44,827 nt of DNA from an uncultured Veillonella sp. (GCA_900544365.1 UQVF01000010.1:1-44827); one strand, 5' to 3'. Shown: positions 16,481 to 25,465, numbered from the stretch's first letter. Notes: generated by a model not told the origin, from the sequence alone. A program made the numbers and translations.

Positions 16481-18751
16481 ATGAAACATCGTACTGATTG
16501 TATAGAAGTTAAGTCCTACGGTAATGTGTTTCCCAAAAAGGGGACGAATGAAAGAGCGCCATACGAGCACCAAAAAGAGGCTATGCAGTGTCTCGACAAA
16601 ATCAATTAAGAGCCGTCCTACAGTACGTTGGTAGTACTGCCTACTGGCGGCGGAAAAACCTATACAGTGTCCATGTGGCTTTTGAAGAATGCCATTGACA
16701 AGAAAAAGAAGATACTTTGGATTGGGCATCGTCAAATGTTGTTGGATCAGGCAGCGGAAGCCTTTCAAAAGTTTGCTTATACAGAAGTGATACCGCATAT
16801 TTCATCCTTTTGTTTCCGCATTATTTCCGGCGCGTCTAGTCATGACCGTACTAGCGATATTCGTCCCGAGGACAATCTTTTGATTGTCAGCAAAGACAGT
16901 ATTGGAAGAAATATTGACCGTCTGGACACATGGTTGAAAGATGAAAAGGAGCTGTATCTTGTCGTAGATGAAGCCCATCATTCAACGGCTAAAATATACC
17001 GAAAAATTATTGAGTATGTAAAAGGGAAAGTGCCTAATTTGAAGCTCATTGGGCTGACTGCAACACCATTTCGTACAGCAGAAAACGAACAGGGGTTGTT
17101 AGCCCGTATATATAGCGATGGTGTTAGAAATGGACAAGCTGTACATGATGATGTGGGTATTACATACCAAATTGGCTTAAAGGAATTGATTAATCGACAG
17201 ATACTTGTAAAGCCGATTTTTGAAAGCTTTTATACTGATGAAAAGTACGGCGAGCTCCTTGGCGTGGATGCATGGGAGAGTATCCAGCATTTTGATGTTT
17301 TACCGGATGAAATTGCACAGCAAATGGCAGACAGTGCCATCCGAAATAAGCTGATTGTAGAGACTTATACAGCGAAGCAATCCGAGTATGGGCAAACCAT
17401 CCTTTTTGCGGTCAATGTAGTCCATGCCATTCAGTTGACCGCTTTGTTCAAGAAAGCAGGTGTTTCAGCCGACTTTATCGTTTCTTCTGTGAAAGATGCT
17501 ATTGCTGGCGTAACAATCAGCCGTGAAGATAACGAGAGAAAGCTAAATGAATATCGAGATGGAAAGCTACAAGTTTTAATCAATGTGAACATACTTACAG
17601 AAGGTGTTGATTTACCACAAACAAAGACAGTTTTCCTTGCTAGACCTACGGTGTCATCTATCTTGATGACCCAAATGGTTGGTCGCGCATTGCGGGGGAC
17701 AGCAGCAGGGAGCACATCCAGTGCATATATTGTTTCTTTCATTGACCATTGGAATGAAAATATCGCTTGGGTAAATCCTGAGAGCCTCTTTGAAGGAAGT
17801 AACGATTTTCGTAATACTAAAACTGAACGGACAAAGTATGATCTTCGCATGATTGCTATTTCTAAAATAGAAGAATTTGCTTCCATACTAGATGATTCAG
17901 TAGATACTTCGGCATTAGAAAAAGTACCTTTTGAACAGCGGATTCCGATTGGAATGTATGCGTTTTCTTATCTGGAGGAAAACGGTATGGATCACGCCTA
18001 TCAGGTCATGGTCTACAATAGCACACAAGAGGCATACAAGCAGCTTATGGATTCCCTTCCATCCCTGTTCGCCAGCTTTGAGGTAACGGAAGAATATCTG
18101 CGTGACGAAGAGCTTGAGGAAATGGAACGTCAGTGTAGAGACTCCTTCTTCTGCGGAGAGCTTGTACCACCTTATGAGCCAAGGGATGTATTAAATATAC
18201 TGAAATACTATACACAGTATGAAGCAATCCCTCAGTTTTATACCTTTGCCGAGATAGACCGGAGCAAGCTGGATGTGACCGCTATCGCACAACACATTTG
18301 GGATGAGGACATGGGACAGCGCAAGAAGTCGGAATATATTGACTCCATCTGGGACTCCGGTGATGATACTATGCTCAAACTATTCTTTGGAAGGAAACTA
18401 TATTTTCTCCGTCAACTCGACATTGAACTGATGAAACTATCCCATTCTTCTGATTTGTATGAAGACCGTGAAAGCAATGTGAAATACGGTACACGAGCAT
18501 TGGAAGATTTGCCACTCTATGAGATAGGGAAGATTGATCCTATGCTGGAAAAACAACTAAGAGATCAGGCCTTTAAAAAGGCAAGGAACAAGCGGGGATT
18601 CTATGAGTGCGCTCACTGTGGTAAAATGGATCACTCTCGGGTTTACTTTCAGGTAGATCATATCGTTCCAATGAACGGTGGTGGTAAAAGCGTTGTGGAA
18701 AACCTCCAAATCCTATGTCGCCAGTGTAATGGCATGAAGGGTGACAGCTAA
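16481..18751 (+). pseudogene. DEAD/DEAH helicase fused to HNH nuclease, interrupted by a stop codon
   Basis: The full frame from ATG 16481 (AAAGG upstream) would give 756 codons, but codon 43 is TAA (16607-16609). This stop lies between the Q-motif-like segment YEHQKEAMQCL and Walker A LPTGGGKT (16637-16660). Downstream sequence stays in the same frame to 18751 and is intact: DEAH box VVDEAHHS, motif III-like LTATPFRT, motif VI QMVGRALRG, a long middle region, and a C-terminal HNH domain (CAHC, then FQVDHIVPMNGGG, then LCRQCNGMK). This is a superfamily 2 helicase coupled to a zinc-type HNH nuclease, an arrangement typical of mobile defence genes. Restart at TTG 16628 would give a 707-residue protein that keeps Walker A. 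GC looks higher than in neighbours. The role and activity of this copy are inferred only. Confidence 0.8.
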
Positions 18752-18793
18752 AATCCTATGTCGCCAGTGTAATGGCATGAAGGGTGACAGCTA
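18708..18793 (+). repeat. Exact 43-bp tandem duplication
   Basis: 18708-18750 and 18751-18793 are identical. The unit covers the last codons of the helicase-HNH gene, including the final Cys of the HNH zinc site. Because the first copy ends in CTA and the second begins with A, a stop codon (TAA) forms at the junction. The protein end is therefore unchanged and the second copy becomes a spacer before the next gene. Without the duplication the two genes would overlap as CTAGTG. Confidence 0.97.
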
Positions 18794-19327
18794 GTGAGGG
18801 CGCTTTTATATTCAGCCATTGACCTAGCCGCCATCATTAATAGTATGGAGCTTACCTGTAGAGAGGAAAGTCATATCATTGATTTGATATGGGAAGGTGA
18901 GAAGGCCTTTTTTGCTGACAAGTATCGCAGGGACAAACGAAAGTTCATTTTGGACATTCGTTATTGGATGCATTATTTTTATGAAAAATCCATCCTTAAC
19001 CAGGAATTTTCAGACATACAAAAGGACCTTGCATACGGCAAGCACACTGTAAATATGGAAGAGTACATAAGCAACTATTCTGATTTAGATTTGTTCTTTA
19101 AAAGTGTGCGTATTCGTATCCTCTATGGCAAGGGAAATGGGTATGTGAGAGTCAAACTGCGATCCTTGCTTACGCAATATGGCTATCGGCGGCGTTCTCC
19201 CTTGCTTCTTCAACATATTAACCGGTGTATGCTGTTTTATCATTTGGAAGCATCACTGTGTGGTGGTACCCCTTGCGATATTGAAACATGTGGGCTGAAT
19301 AAGATGTTGACATTTAGAGTTGTGTGA
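18794..19327 (+). CDS. Unrecognised 177-residue partner of the helicase-HNH gene
   Basis: I do not recognise this family. The predicted soluble protein starts at GTG 18794, with AAGGGTGA about 6 nt upstream inside the duplicated segment. The ancestral arrangement was an overlap with the helicase stop, so the two were probably translationally coupled. It has no signal peptide or membrane segment. A charged N-terminal half is rich in aromatic residues (IRYWMHYFYEKS). A basic stretch (RIRILYGKGNGYVRVKLR) and a Cys-containing tail (SLCGGTPCDIETCG) follow. The tail could bind metal, but the spacing matches no motif I know. Context suggests it works with the helicase-nuclease, perhaps as a regulator, specificity subunit or inhibitor. 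Base composition resembles the helicase. Confidence 0.65.
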   Translation: MRALLYSAIDLAAIINSMELTCREESHIIDLIWEGEKAFFADKYRRDKRKFILDIRYWMHYFYEKSILNQEFSDIQKDLAYGKHTVNMEEYISNYSDLDLFFKSVRIRILYGKGNGYVRVKLRSLLTQYGYRRRSPLLLQHINRCMLFYHLEASLCGGTPCDIETCGLNKMLTFRVV

Positions 19328-19526
19328 AAAGTTGAGCAAATGTATGGACACATCTATTGGAGACCATCAAAAATCATGGGTTAGCAGTACTGTAGCCTAG
19401 AAGACGATAGGGTAATCTGTCAAAAGATGCAGAATGGATTATTACAGAACTACAGTCATAAGACCATAACCAACTTTCATATAAAATATATCCTATAGAA
19501 GCGGTTTATCACTGTTTTTATTGCGT

Positions 19527-19565
19527 CACTTGCCGTATAATGATTACGGCAAGTGTATTTTTTTA
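19527..19565 (+). terminator. Terminator hairpin upstream of the Dcu gene, containing a -10-like box
   Basis: An 11-bp perfect stem (19527-19537 with 19545-19555), 7-nt loop and a T run ending near 19564. It would end transcription from the helicase module. A perfect TATAAT (19536-19541) spans the stem tip and loop and could be the -10 of the next gene, although its -35 is poor. The inverted repeat could therefore also act as an operator. Confidence 0.8.
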
Positions 19566-19584
19566 GAAAGGATTGAGTAATTTC

Positions 19585-20931
19585 ATGATTATTTTATTCG
19601 GATTTATTCTCTTGTTAGCGTGCTTAATTGTGGGTGTAAGACATGGTGGCTTAGGATTAGCTGCTGTATCTGGTATTGGTCTTGCCATTTACGTATTCGT
19701 AATTGGGCTTGTACCGGGTAAACCACCAATTGATGTAATGCTAACGATTATGGCAGTAGTAACCTGCTCTGGTTTCTTGCAAGCCTCTAAAGGGTTAGAT
19801 GTTATGCTTGTATACGCAGAAAAATTTCTTCGTAGCAATCCAAAACAAATTACTATTTTAGCGCCTATCACAACATGGTTCTTAACTGTGTTATGTGGAA
19901 CAGGTCATGTAGTGTACACGATGTTCCCAATCATCTATGATATTTCTATCAAAGAAGGGATTCGTCCAGAACGACCAATGGCGGTGGCATCTGTGGCGTC
20001 TCAAATGGGGATTTGTGCTTCTCCAGCATCGGTAGCGGTAGTATCTATGGTTGCTATGTTAGGGGCTGTTAGTTTCCAAGCTAGTGTGGTAACCATTTTA
20101 TCTATTACGATTCCCGCTACCTTTGTGGGTGTTATAGTAGCAGGTCTCTGGAGTATGCGTCGTGGTAAAGAATTGGCCAATGACCCTGACTTCCAAGCTC
20201 GTATTCAAGACCCTGAACAACGAGCATATATCTACGAGGAAAATAAAGAGGCTAGTGTAGCAAAGGCACTTCCTCGCACAGCATACTGGGCAACGATCAT
20301 TTTCTTACTAGGTATTTTGGTTATCGCCTTGTTCGGTAGTTTCCCTAACCAATTATTACCATTAGTTCCTAATGCAAAAGGTCTATGGAAACCATTATCT
20401 ATGACTCCTACTATTCAAATTGCAATGCTTGTTATGGCAGCTTTGATTCTCCTTGTATGTAAGGTAAAAGTGAGCGATGTAACAAGTGGTTCTGTATTTA
20501 AGTCCGGTATGATTGCTGTTGTATCTGTATACGGTGTAGCTTGGATGGCAGAAACCTATTTCGGTGCCTATATTCCACAATTCAAAACAACTTTATCGAG
20601 TGTGGTAGTAGAGCATCCATGGACCTATGCACTTGTATTATTTATCATCTCTAAATTGGTTAACTCTCAAGCAGCAGCACTTGCTATCGTTGTACCAATG
20701 GGCTTAAGTGTAGGTGTGGATCCATTGGTTGTTTTATCATTTATTCCTGCGTGTTATGCATACTTTGTACTGCCAACATATCCATCTGATTTAGCATGTA
20801 TTGGTTTTGACCGTTCTGGTACGACACGAATTGGTAAATTTGTTATTAACCATAGCTTTATTATTCCTGGTCTTATCGGAGTATTTACTAGCTGTGTAGT
20901 TGGCTATTTTATCGCTCATGCGTTATTTTAA
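19585..20931 (+). CDS. Anaerobic C4-dicarboxylate transporter, DcuA/DcuB family
   Basis: A 448-residue inner-membrane protein with ten or more hydrophobic segments. It matches the Dcu family through VGVRHGGLGL near the start, TILAPITTWFLTVLCGTGH, SVASQMGICASPASVAVV and the DPDFQARI loop. Members exchange fumarate, malate, aspartate and succinate. In a lactate- or malate-fermenting anaerobe this would feed fumarate reduction or succinate export, as inferred from family and likely host. The ATG at 19585 gives the usual beginning MIILFGF; a TTG at 19573 is in frame but directly abuts AAAGGA. The DcuA or DcuB assignment is not possible by eye. A terminator follows. Confidence 0.92.
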   Translation: MIILFGFILLLACLIVGVRHGGLGLAAVSGIGLAIYVFVIGLVPGKPPIDVMLTIMAVVTCSGFLQASKGLDVMLVYAEKFLRSNPKQITILAPITTWFLTVLCGTGHVVYTMFPIIYDISIKEGIRPERPMAVASVASQMGICASPASVAVVSMVAMLGAVSFQASVVTILSITIPATFVGVIVAGLWSMRRGKELANDPDFQARIQDPEQRAYIYEENKEASVAKALPRTAYWATIIFLLGILVIALFGSFPNQLLPLVPNAKGLWKPLSMTPTIQIAMLVMAALILLVCKVKVSDVTSGSVFKSGMIAVVSVYGVAWMAETYFGAYIPQFKTTLSSVVVEHPWTYALVLFIISKLVNSQAAALAIVVPMGLSVGVDPLVVLSFIPACYAYFVLPTYPSDLACIGFDRSGTTRIGKFVINHSFIIPGLIGVFTSCVVGYFIAHALF

Positions 20932-20989
20932 GATATCAGGATATAACTAATAGTTAAGATGTGTAGGACAATTACATATTGAAATAGAG

Positions 20990-21066
20990 AAAGAAACATA
21001 AGTAAGGTAATGGCGGAAAAGTTAGTCTTGGTATTACTAGAGGGCCTACTTATGTTTCTTTTGCTA
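20990..21066 (+). terminator. Terminator after the Dcu gene
   Basis: A 15-bp perfect stem (20990-21004 with 21047-21061). The loop of about 42 nt contains a further 5-bp stem (GTAAT with ATTAC). T-rich sequence follows. Confidence 0.8.
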
Positions 21067-21187
21067 TTTTTATAAAAAAGATGTAATAGAGTTATTACGG
21101 ATAAAAAGACTGGTAGGAGTTGTAATTATATATAATTGCAAAAAAGAATAATTTTCACTGATTTTTCATGTATAGGATAGGTAAATA

Positions 21188-21196
21188 TGGTATAAT
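21188..21196 (+). promoter_or_regulatory. Promoter of the amidase-lipoprotein operon (extended -10)
   Basis: TGG precedes TATAAT at 21191-21196. The -35 is not convincing. It lies about 55 nt before the start codon. Confidence 0.5.
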
Positions 21197-21250
21197 TAAG
21201 ATACTGTCTAAAGGAATGCTATCCAGTGCAATAAGATTGGAGTGAGATAT

Positions 21251-22531
21251 TTGCGTAAATTATTTGCCCTATTGGGTATGTTACTATTGGTGTTACCAGT
21301 TTTATTTGGAGCTACGAAGGCTGCAAATGTGACAGATCTTCATTGGGTGACAAGAAATGATGCACCGATTCCTTTTGTAAGAATGGTCTTTAGTTTATCT
21401 AGCCCGGCTCATGCAACAGCATCTATTAGTGCTAATGGTACGTTAACAACTTTAGTGCTGAAGGATGCTATAATTGCTGGAGCACCTACTTCGATTGTGA
21501 TGGATGATGGAATTGCTAAAAGTGCCACACTTTTACAAGAAGGACAAAATACGGTAGTGAAAATTGAAACACCAAGTGCTATTGATGTAGAAGATTTAAA
21601 AGTATTTACACTAAAAAAAGATACAGTGAATAATAAACCATATCGGATGGTGGTAGATATTCAAAAAAAAGGAGTGGCTCCACGGGAAAATTATTATGGC
21701 AAAAAACAAGCTACCCCAATGGCTGATAAAGCACCAACTAAGGTTGTTGAGGGGAAGTCACCATCTAAGGAAATGCCAAAATCAGAGGTAAAGTCTGCTA
21801 TAAACCCGGCAGAAAAACCAACTACGAAAGCGGTGGCACAGAAGCCTAATACACCAGTGAAGACAGAGCCTACACCAACGCCAAAGCAACGAATAGCATT
21901 GCCCACAGTACCAGATAAGCCAATACCTGAGGTAGTCAATTATCGTACAACAGGTGGTCTTAATGGCAAGATTATTGTGTTAGATCCTGGTCATGGAGGT
22001 AGTGATCCCGGTGCTATTGGGCCGACAGGATTGCAAGAAAAGCAGGTTACATTGCCTATTGCTGAGTATTTAAAATCTATTCTGGAAGCAAAGGGTGCTA
22101 AAGTTATTTTAACTCGTACTACAGATGTAGACGTGTACGGACCACATGCAAGTGGTGTTGATGAATTACAAGCTCGAGTGAATGTGGCAAATGGCAATCA
22201 AGCCGATGCGTTTATCAGTATTCATATTAATTCCTTCTCGAATCCTAATGTAGGTGGTATTGCGACCTATTATTTTGATGGATCTGATCAGTCGAAAAAA
22301 TTAGCGTCTTCAGTACAAGGTCAGATTGCTGAACACAGTGGATTTAATGGAGATCGTGGTATTCAACCAGGAAACTTGTATGTATTGCGTCATTCCTTGA
22401 TGCCGTCCATCCTGGTAGAATTAGGGTTTATTTCAAATCCTAAAGAAGAAGGACATTTAAAAGAAGCATCTACACGACAAGAATTTGCTAATGAATTAGC
22501 AAAAGGTTTGGAACTATATTTTGGAGGTTAA
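21251..22531 (+). CDS. N-acetylmuramoyl-L-alanine amidase with AMIN domain (AmiC-like)
   Basis: Exported zinc hydrolase of 426 residues that cleaves the amide bond between muramic acid and the stem peptide, usually during cell separation. Order: signal peptide (1-24, ending GATKA), AMIN domain (about 28-135) for targeting to peptidoglycan or septum, a Lys/Pro/Thr-rich flexible linker (about 140-225), and the amidase_3 catalytic domain. Zinc ligands and catalytic residues are seen in DPGHGG, LQEKQ, SIHIN and ILVELGF. The TTG at 21251 was preferred because GGAG at 21239-21242 is 8 nt away; the in-frame GTG at 21242 overlaps that site. The next gene starts 3 nt after the stop. Confidence 0.93.
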   Translation: MRKLFALLGMLLLVLPVLFGATKAANVTDLHWVTRNDAPIPFVRMVFSLSSPAHATASISANGTLTTLVLKDAIIAGAPTSIVMDDGIAKSATLLQEGQNTVVKIETPSAIDVEDLKVFTLKKDTVNNKPYRMVVDIQKKGVAPRENYYGKKQATPMADKAPTKVVEGKSPSKEMPKSEVKSAINPAEKPTTKAVAQKPNTPVKTEPTPTPKQRIALPTVPDKPIPEVVNYRTTGGLNGKIIVLDPGHGGSDPGAIGPTGLQEKQVTLPIAEYLKSILEAKGAKVILTRTTDVDVYGPHASGVDELQARVNVANGNQADAFISIHINSFSNPNVGGIATYYFDGSDQSKKLASSVQGQIAEHSGFNGDRGIQPGNLYVLRHSLMPSILVELGFISNPKEEGHLKEASTRQEFANELAKGLELYFGG

Positions 22532-22534
22532 TTC

Positions 22535-23089
22535 ATGAAACAATCATTACGCTATGGCTTAGTGGCTATGATGAGCGTATGTGTCATCGCATTGGCAGGT
22601 TGTAATTCTCAAGATTCAAAAGTAGATTTAGGGAAGCAAACAACGGCACAATCTTCTGCGTCGCAAGATAAGAAGTCGATGGATAAAATGACAAAAATTG
22701 TGGTCTATATACCGCGACAAGATGGGAAAGGCGTGATGCCACAACCGCTTACGATAGATAAAGAGCGTAAAACCGTAAAAGATGCCATAAATTTGATGAT
22801 AGAGCAAGATGGTCGTGCTGAGTATCCAGTCTTTGCAAAAGGTACAAAAGTAGTAGAAACGGCAAAACATGATGATACAGTTACCGTGGTATTAAATGAT
22901 GACTTTTTGCAGGATGCAACAGGTTTAACAGCTACACTTCGTATTGCAGCTATTGTGAATACGGCTGTAGAATTTGATGGTGTACATAAAGTGTATGTCA
23001 AGGTAAAGGGAGTGACTTTACCTACCTATGGTAACATTGACTTGACGCATCCTTTAAAACAAATGAAAGATAAAATCGTAAAAGATTAA
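22535..23089 (+). CDS. GerMN-domain lipoprotein
   Basis: A 184-residue lipoprotein. The lipobox ALAGC is followed by a Ser/Gln/Lys-rich tether, and a GerMN domain covers about 55-175 (begins KIVVYIPRQDGKGV and includes VTVVLNDDFLQ and LRIAAIVNTAVEF). GerM is known from Bacillus, where it takes part in spore envelope formation; GerMN lipoproteins in non-sporulating cells are poorly understood. GGAGG 9 nt before the ATG and the 3-nt gap to the amidase gene point to an operon, so a role in modulating the cell-wall hydrolase is a reasonable inference. A terminator follows. Confidence 0.88.
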   Translation: MKQSLRYGLVAMMSVCVIALAGCNSQDSKVDLGKQTTAQSSASQDKKSMDKMTKIVVYIPRQDGKGVMPQPLTIDKERKTVKDAINLMIEQDGRAEYPVFAKGTKVVETAKHDDTVTVVLNDDFLQDATGLTATLRIAAIVNTAVEFDGVHKVYVKVKGVTLPTYGNIDLTHPLKQMKDKIVKD

Positions 23090-23094
23090 GCAGT

Positions 23095-23134
23095 ATGTTG
23101 GGGGACTCTTAGTAAAGAGCCTCTAACATTTTTA
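23095..23134 (+). terminator. Terminator after the GerMN gene
   Basis: An interrupted stem pairs ATGTTGGGGG-ACTCTT with AAGAG-CCTCTAACAT (23095-23129, G-U pairs), followed by TTTTT. Confidence 0.75.
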
Positions 23135-23194
23135 TACCTTAAATTCATGGTAATTTAGTATGATAATTAAGGTATTATAGAAAGGGAGGACTTG

Positions 23195-24736
23195 ATGATA
23201 CAAACTATATTCGCAGAGTTGGGAAAAAACTCGAACTTTTATGGGGGTCTATTACTGGAGCATATAGGGATTACCTTTACAGCAGTTATTATTGCCACGA
23301 TTTTGGGATTGGCTATTGGGGTATTTATTGCACAAAAACAGAAACTGGCTAATTCCGTTATATCTGTAGTGAATATTGCGTATACAATACCTTCTATTGC
23401 TCTGTTGGGATTTCTGATTTCTTTCACTGGTGTGGGTAATACAACGGCTATTATTGCGCTTACTATTTATGCGTTGTTACCTATTGTGCGCAGTACTTAT
23501 GTAGGGATTACTACCATTGATCCCAAGATTATTGAGGCTAGCCGTGCTATGGGTAGCACAGATAGCCAAATTTTATGGAAGATACAGTTGCCACTAGCAT
23601 TTCCCGTTATCTTTGCAGCGATTATGAATATGGTGACTATGACCATTGCCTTAGCAGGAATTGCCTCCTTTGTGGGTGCAGGTGGGCTAGGTGTTGCTAT
23701 CTATCGTGGAATTACCACGAATAATGAAGTGCTCATCTGGATTGGTGGCATCCTCATTGCTGTCTTAGCCTTGGTGATAGATGGCATACTAAGTATGATT
23801 GGTAAGTTAGTGGAAGAACATAAGGTGCATAGGGTTGTGAATAAAAAAGTAGGCTATGCATTGGGTGTTTTCTTAGTGATTATCTTAGGTGTTTTGGGAA
23901 TGCAACAGTATAGTAAAAGTGATACTATTCACATCGCATCAAAACCAGTATCGGAAGGATATATTTTGGCAGAGATTGTGGGGACGCTCATTGAGGCAGA
24001 TACCAACCTAAAGGTTGAGTACACCCATGGTGTAGGCGGTGGCACCTCTAATATTCATCCTGGTATGGTGCGAGGTGATTTTGATATGTATCCGGAGTAT
24101 ACAGGTACATCTTGGCAAATTGTGTTAAAGCATAAGGAAGACTACAAGAATGATAAGTTTCCTATGCTGAGTGCAGAGTACAAGGACAAATATCATTTCT
24201 TGTGGAAAGGTATGTTTGGTTTTAATGATACATATAGTATTGGCATTCGAGCAGACTTAGCAAAAGAATATGGCATAAAAACATTTACAGACTTAGAGAA
24301 ATATGCAGGACAACTAACATTTGGTGCAGAATATGATTTCTTTGAACGAGAAGATGGTTATAAAGTGTTAGCCAATGCCTATAATTATCATTTCAAAAAA
24401 GTGGTAGATATGGACAATGGATTAAAATACCAAGCCTTGTTTGATAAGAAAATTGATGCTATGACTGTATTTACTACGGATGGTCAGTTGTCTGATCCGC
24501 GGGTTGTTGTGTTAGAGGACGATCGAAACTTTTATCCAAGTTACATGGCAGGTATGGTTGTTCGTGAGGAAACCTTACAGAAACATCCTGAGCTAGAAAC
24601 GGTATTGCATCGTTTGGATGGTGTCTTAGATGAAAGTACCATGGCACAGTTAAATAAAAAAGTGGAAATTGATAAGGAAGATCCGAAACAAGTGGCGAAG
24701 GAATTTTTACAATCTAAAGGATTGGTGGTGAAATAA
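23195..24736 (+). CDS. Compatible-solute ABC transporter, fused permease and substrate-binding protein
   Basis: A 513-residue fusion. Residues of about 1-215 are an OpuC/ProW-type permease with about six membrane segments and the EAA loop EASRAMGSTDSQILWKIQLP. A short transmembrane link (YALGVFLVIILGVLGM) then leads to an OpuAC-type binding domain (about 245-513; EGYILAEIVGTLIE, DFDMYPEYTGTSW). The family imports glycine betaine, choline, carnitine or similar osmolytes; the exact ligand cannot be read. The fused layout is known from some Firmicutes such as lactococcal OpuABC (whose ATPase is also separate) and BusAB. The ATG at 23195 is 5 nt after AGGGAGGA, better than the TTG at 23192. The stop is contiguous with the ATPase start. 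Confidence 0.9.
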   Translation: MIQTIFAELGKNSNFYGGLLLEHIGITFTAVIIATILGLAIGVFIAQKQKLANSVISVVNIAYTIPSIALLGFLISFTGVGNTTAIIALTIYALLPIVRSTYVGITTIDPKIIEASRAMGSTDSQILWKIQLPLAFPVIFAAIMNMVTMTIALAGIASFVGAGGLGVAIYRGITTNNEVLIWIGGILIAVLALVIDGILSMIGKLVEEHKVHRVVNKKVGYALGVFLVIILGVLGMQQYSKSDTIHIASKPVSEGYILAEIVGTLIEADTNLKVEYTHGVGGGTSNIHPGMVRGDFDMYPEYTGTSWQIVLKHKEDYKNDKFPMLSAEYKDKYHFLWKGMFGFNDTYSIGIRADLAKEYGIKTFTDLEKYAGQLTFGAEYDFFEREDGYKVLANAYNYHFKKVVDMDNGLKYQALFDKKIDAMTVFTTDGQLSDPRVVVLEDDRNFYPSYMAGMVVREETLQKHPELETVLHRLDGVLDESTMAQLNKKVEIDKEDPKQVAKEFLQSKGLVVK

Positions 24737-25465
24737 ATGAATCAAATTATAGAATATAAACATATTGGAAAGTCCTATCAAGGTAAATGGGTGGTGAGAG
24801 ACTGTAATTTGTCCATTAATGAAGGAGACTTTCTTTGTATTGTAGGTACATCTGGGTCAGGGAAAACGACGCTGTTAAAAATGATTAATGGATTGATTGT
24901 ACCAGACGAAGGAGATATTACTATTTTTGGAACTCGTGTTATCGATCAAGACATAATTTCTTTGCGTAGAAAGATTGGTTATGCCATTCAAGGAGATGGA
25001 TTATTCCCACATATGACGGTGGCAGACAATATTGGGTATGTGCCTAAATTAGATGGAGTACCAAAAGACGAAGTGGATACTATCGTAGATCGTATGATTT
25101 CATTGGTGGGATTACCAATGGACAGCAAGGAAAAGTATCCTAAAGAATTATCTGGAGGTCAACAGCAACGGGTTGGTATCGCTAGAGCCTATGCTAACTC
25201 ACCGAAGATATTACTTATGGATGAGCCATTTGGAGCGGTGGATTCCATTACGAGGTATCAATTGCAAGAAGACTTGAAGAAAATTCACAAACAAACTGAT
25301 TGCACTATTGTGTTCATTACTCATGATATGCACGAAGCTTTCAAGCTAGGCACACATATCCTTGTCATGCATGAAGGGAAAATACAACAATACGGAACTA
25401 CCGAAGAAGTAAAGAACCATCCGAGCAATGACTATGTGAAGCAGCTAGTGGAGATGACGAGGTAG
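24737..25465 (+). CDS. Compatible-solute ABC transporter, ATP-binding protein
   Basis: A 242-residue ABC ATPase: Walker A GTSGSGKTTLL, Q-loop AIQGDGLFPH, signature LSGGQQQRVGIARA, Walker B ILLMDEPFGAVD and switch His in FITHDMHEA. It most resembles OpuCA/ProV but ends at about 242 residues. It therefore lacks the C-terminal CBS tandem that senses ionic strength in OpuA/OpuC relatives. Its ATG directly follows the TAA of the permease-binding gene (AAATAAATG), so translation is coupled. A terminator closes the two-gene operon. Confidence 0.92.
   Translation: MNQIIEYKHIGKSYQGKWVVRDCNLSINEGDFLCIVGTSGSGKTTLLKMINGLIVPDEGDITIFGTRVIDQDIISLRRKIGYAIQGDGLFPHMTVADNIGYVPKLDGVPKDEVDTIVDRMISLVGLPMDSKEKYPKELSGGQQQRVGIARAYANSPKILLMDEPFGAVDSITRYQLQEDLKKIHKQTDCTIVFITHDMHEAFKLGTHILVMHEGKIQQYGTTEEVKNHPSNDYVKQLVEMTR

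Larger units (their letters stand above)
20932..21250 (+). other. Intergenic region between the Dcu gene and the amidase
   Basis: About 320 bp without a gene. It contains a long terminator hairpin (20990-21066) and an extended -10 promoter (21188-21196). The rest is A/T-rich sequence in which I see nothing specific. Confidence 0.6.
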
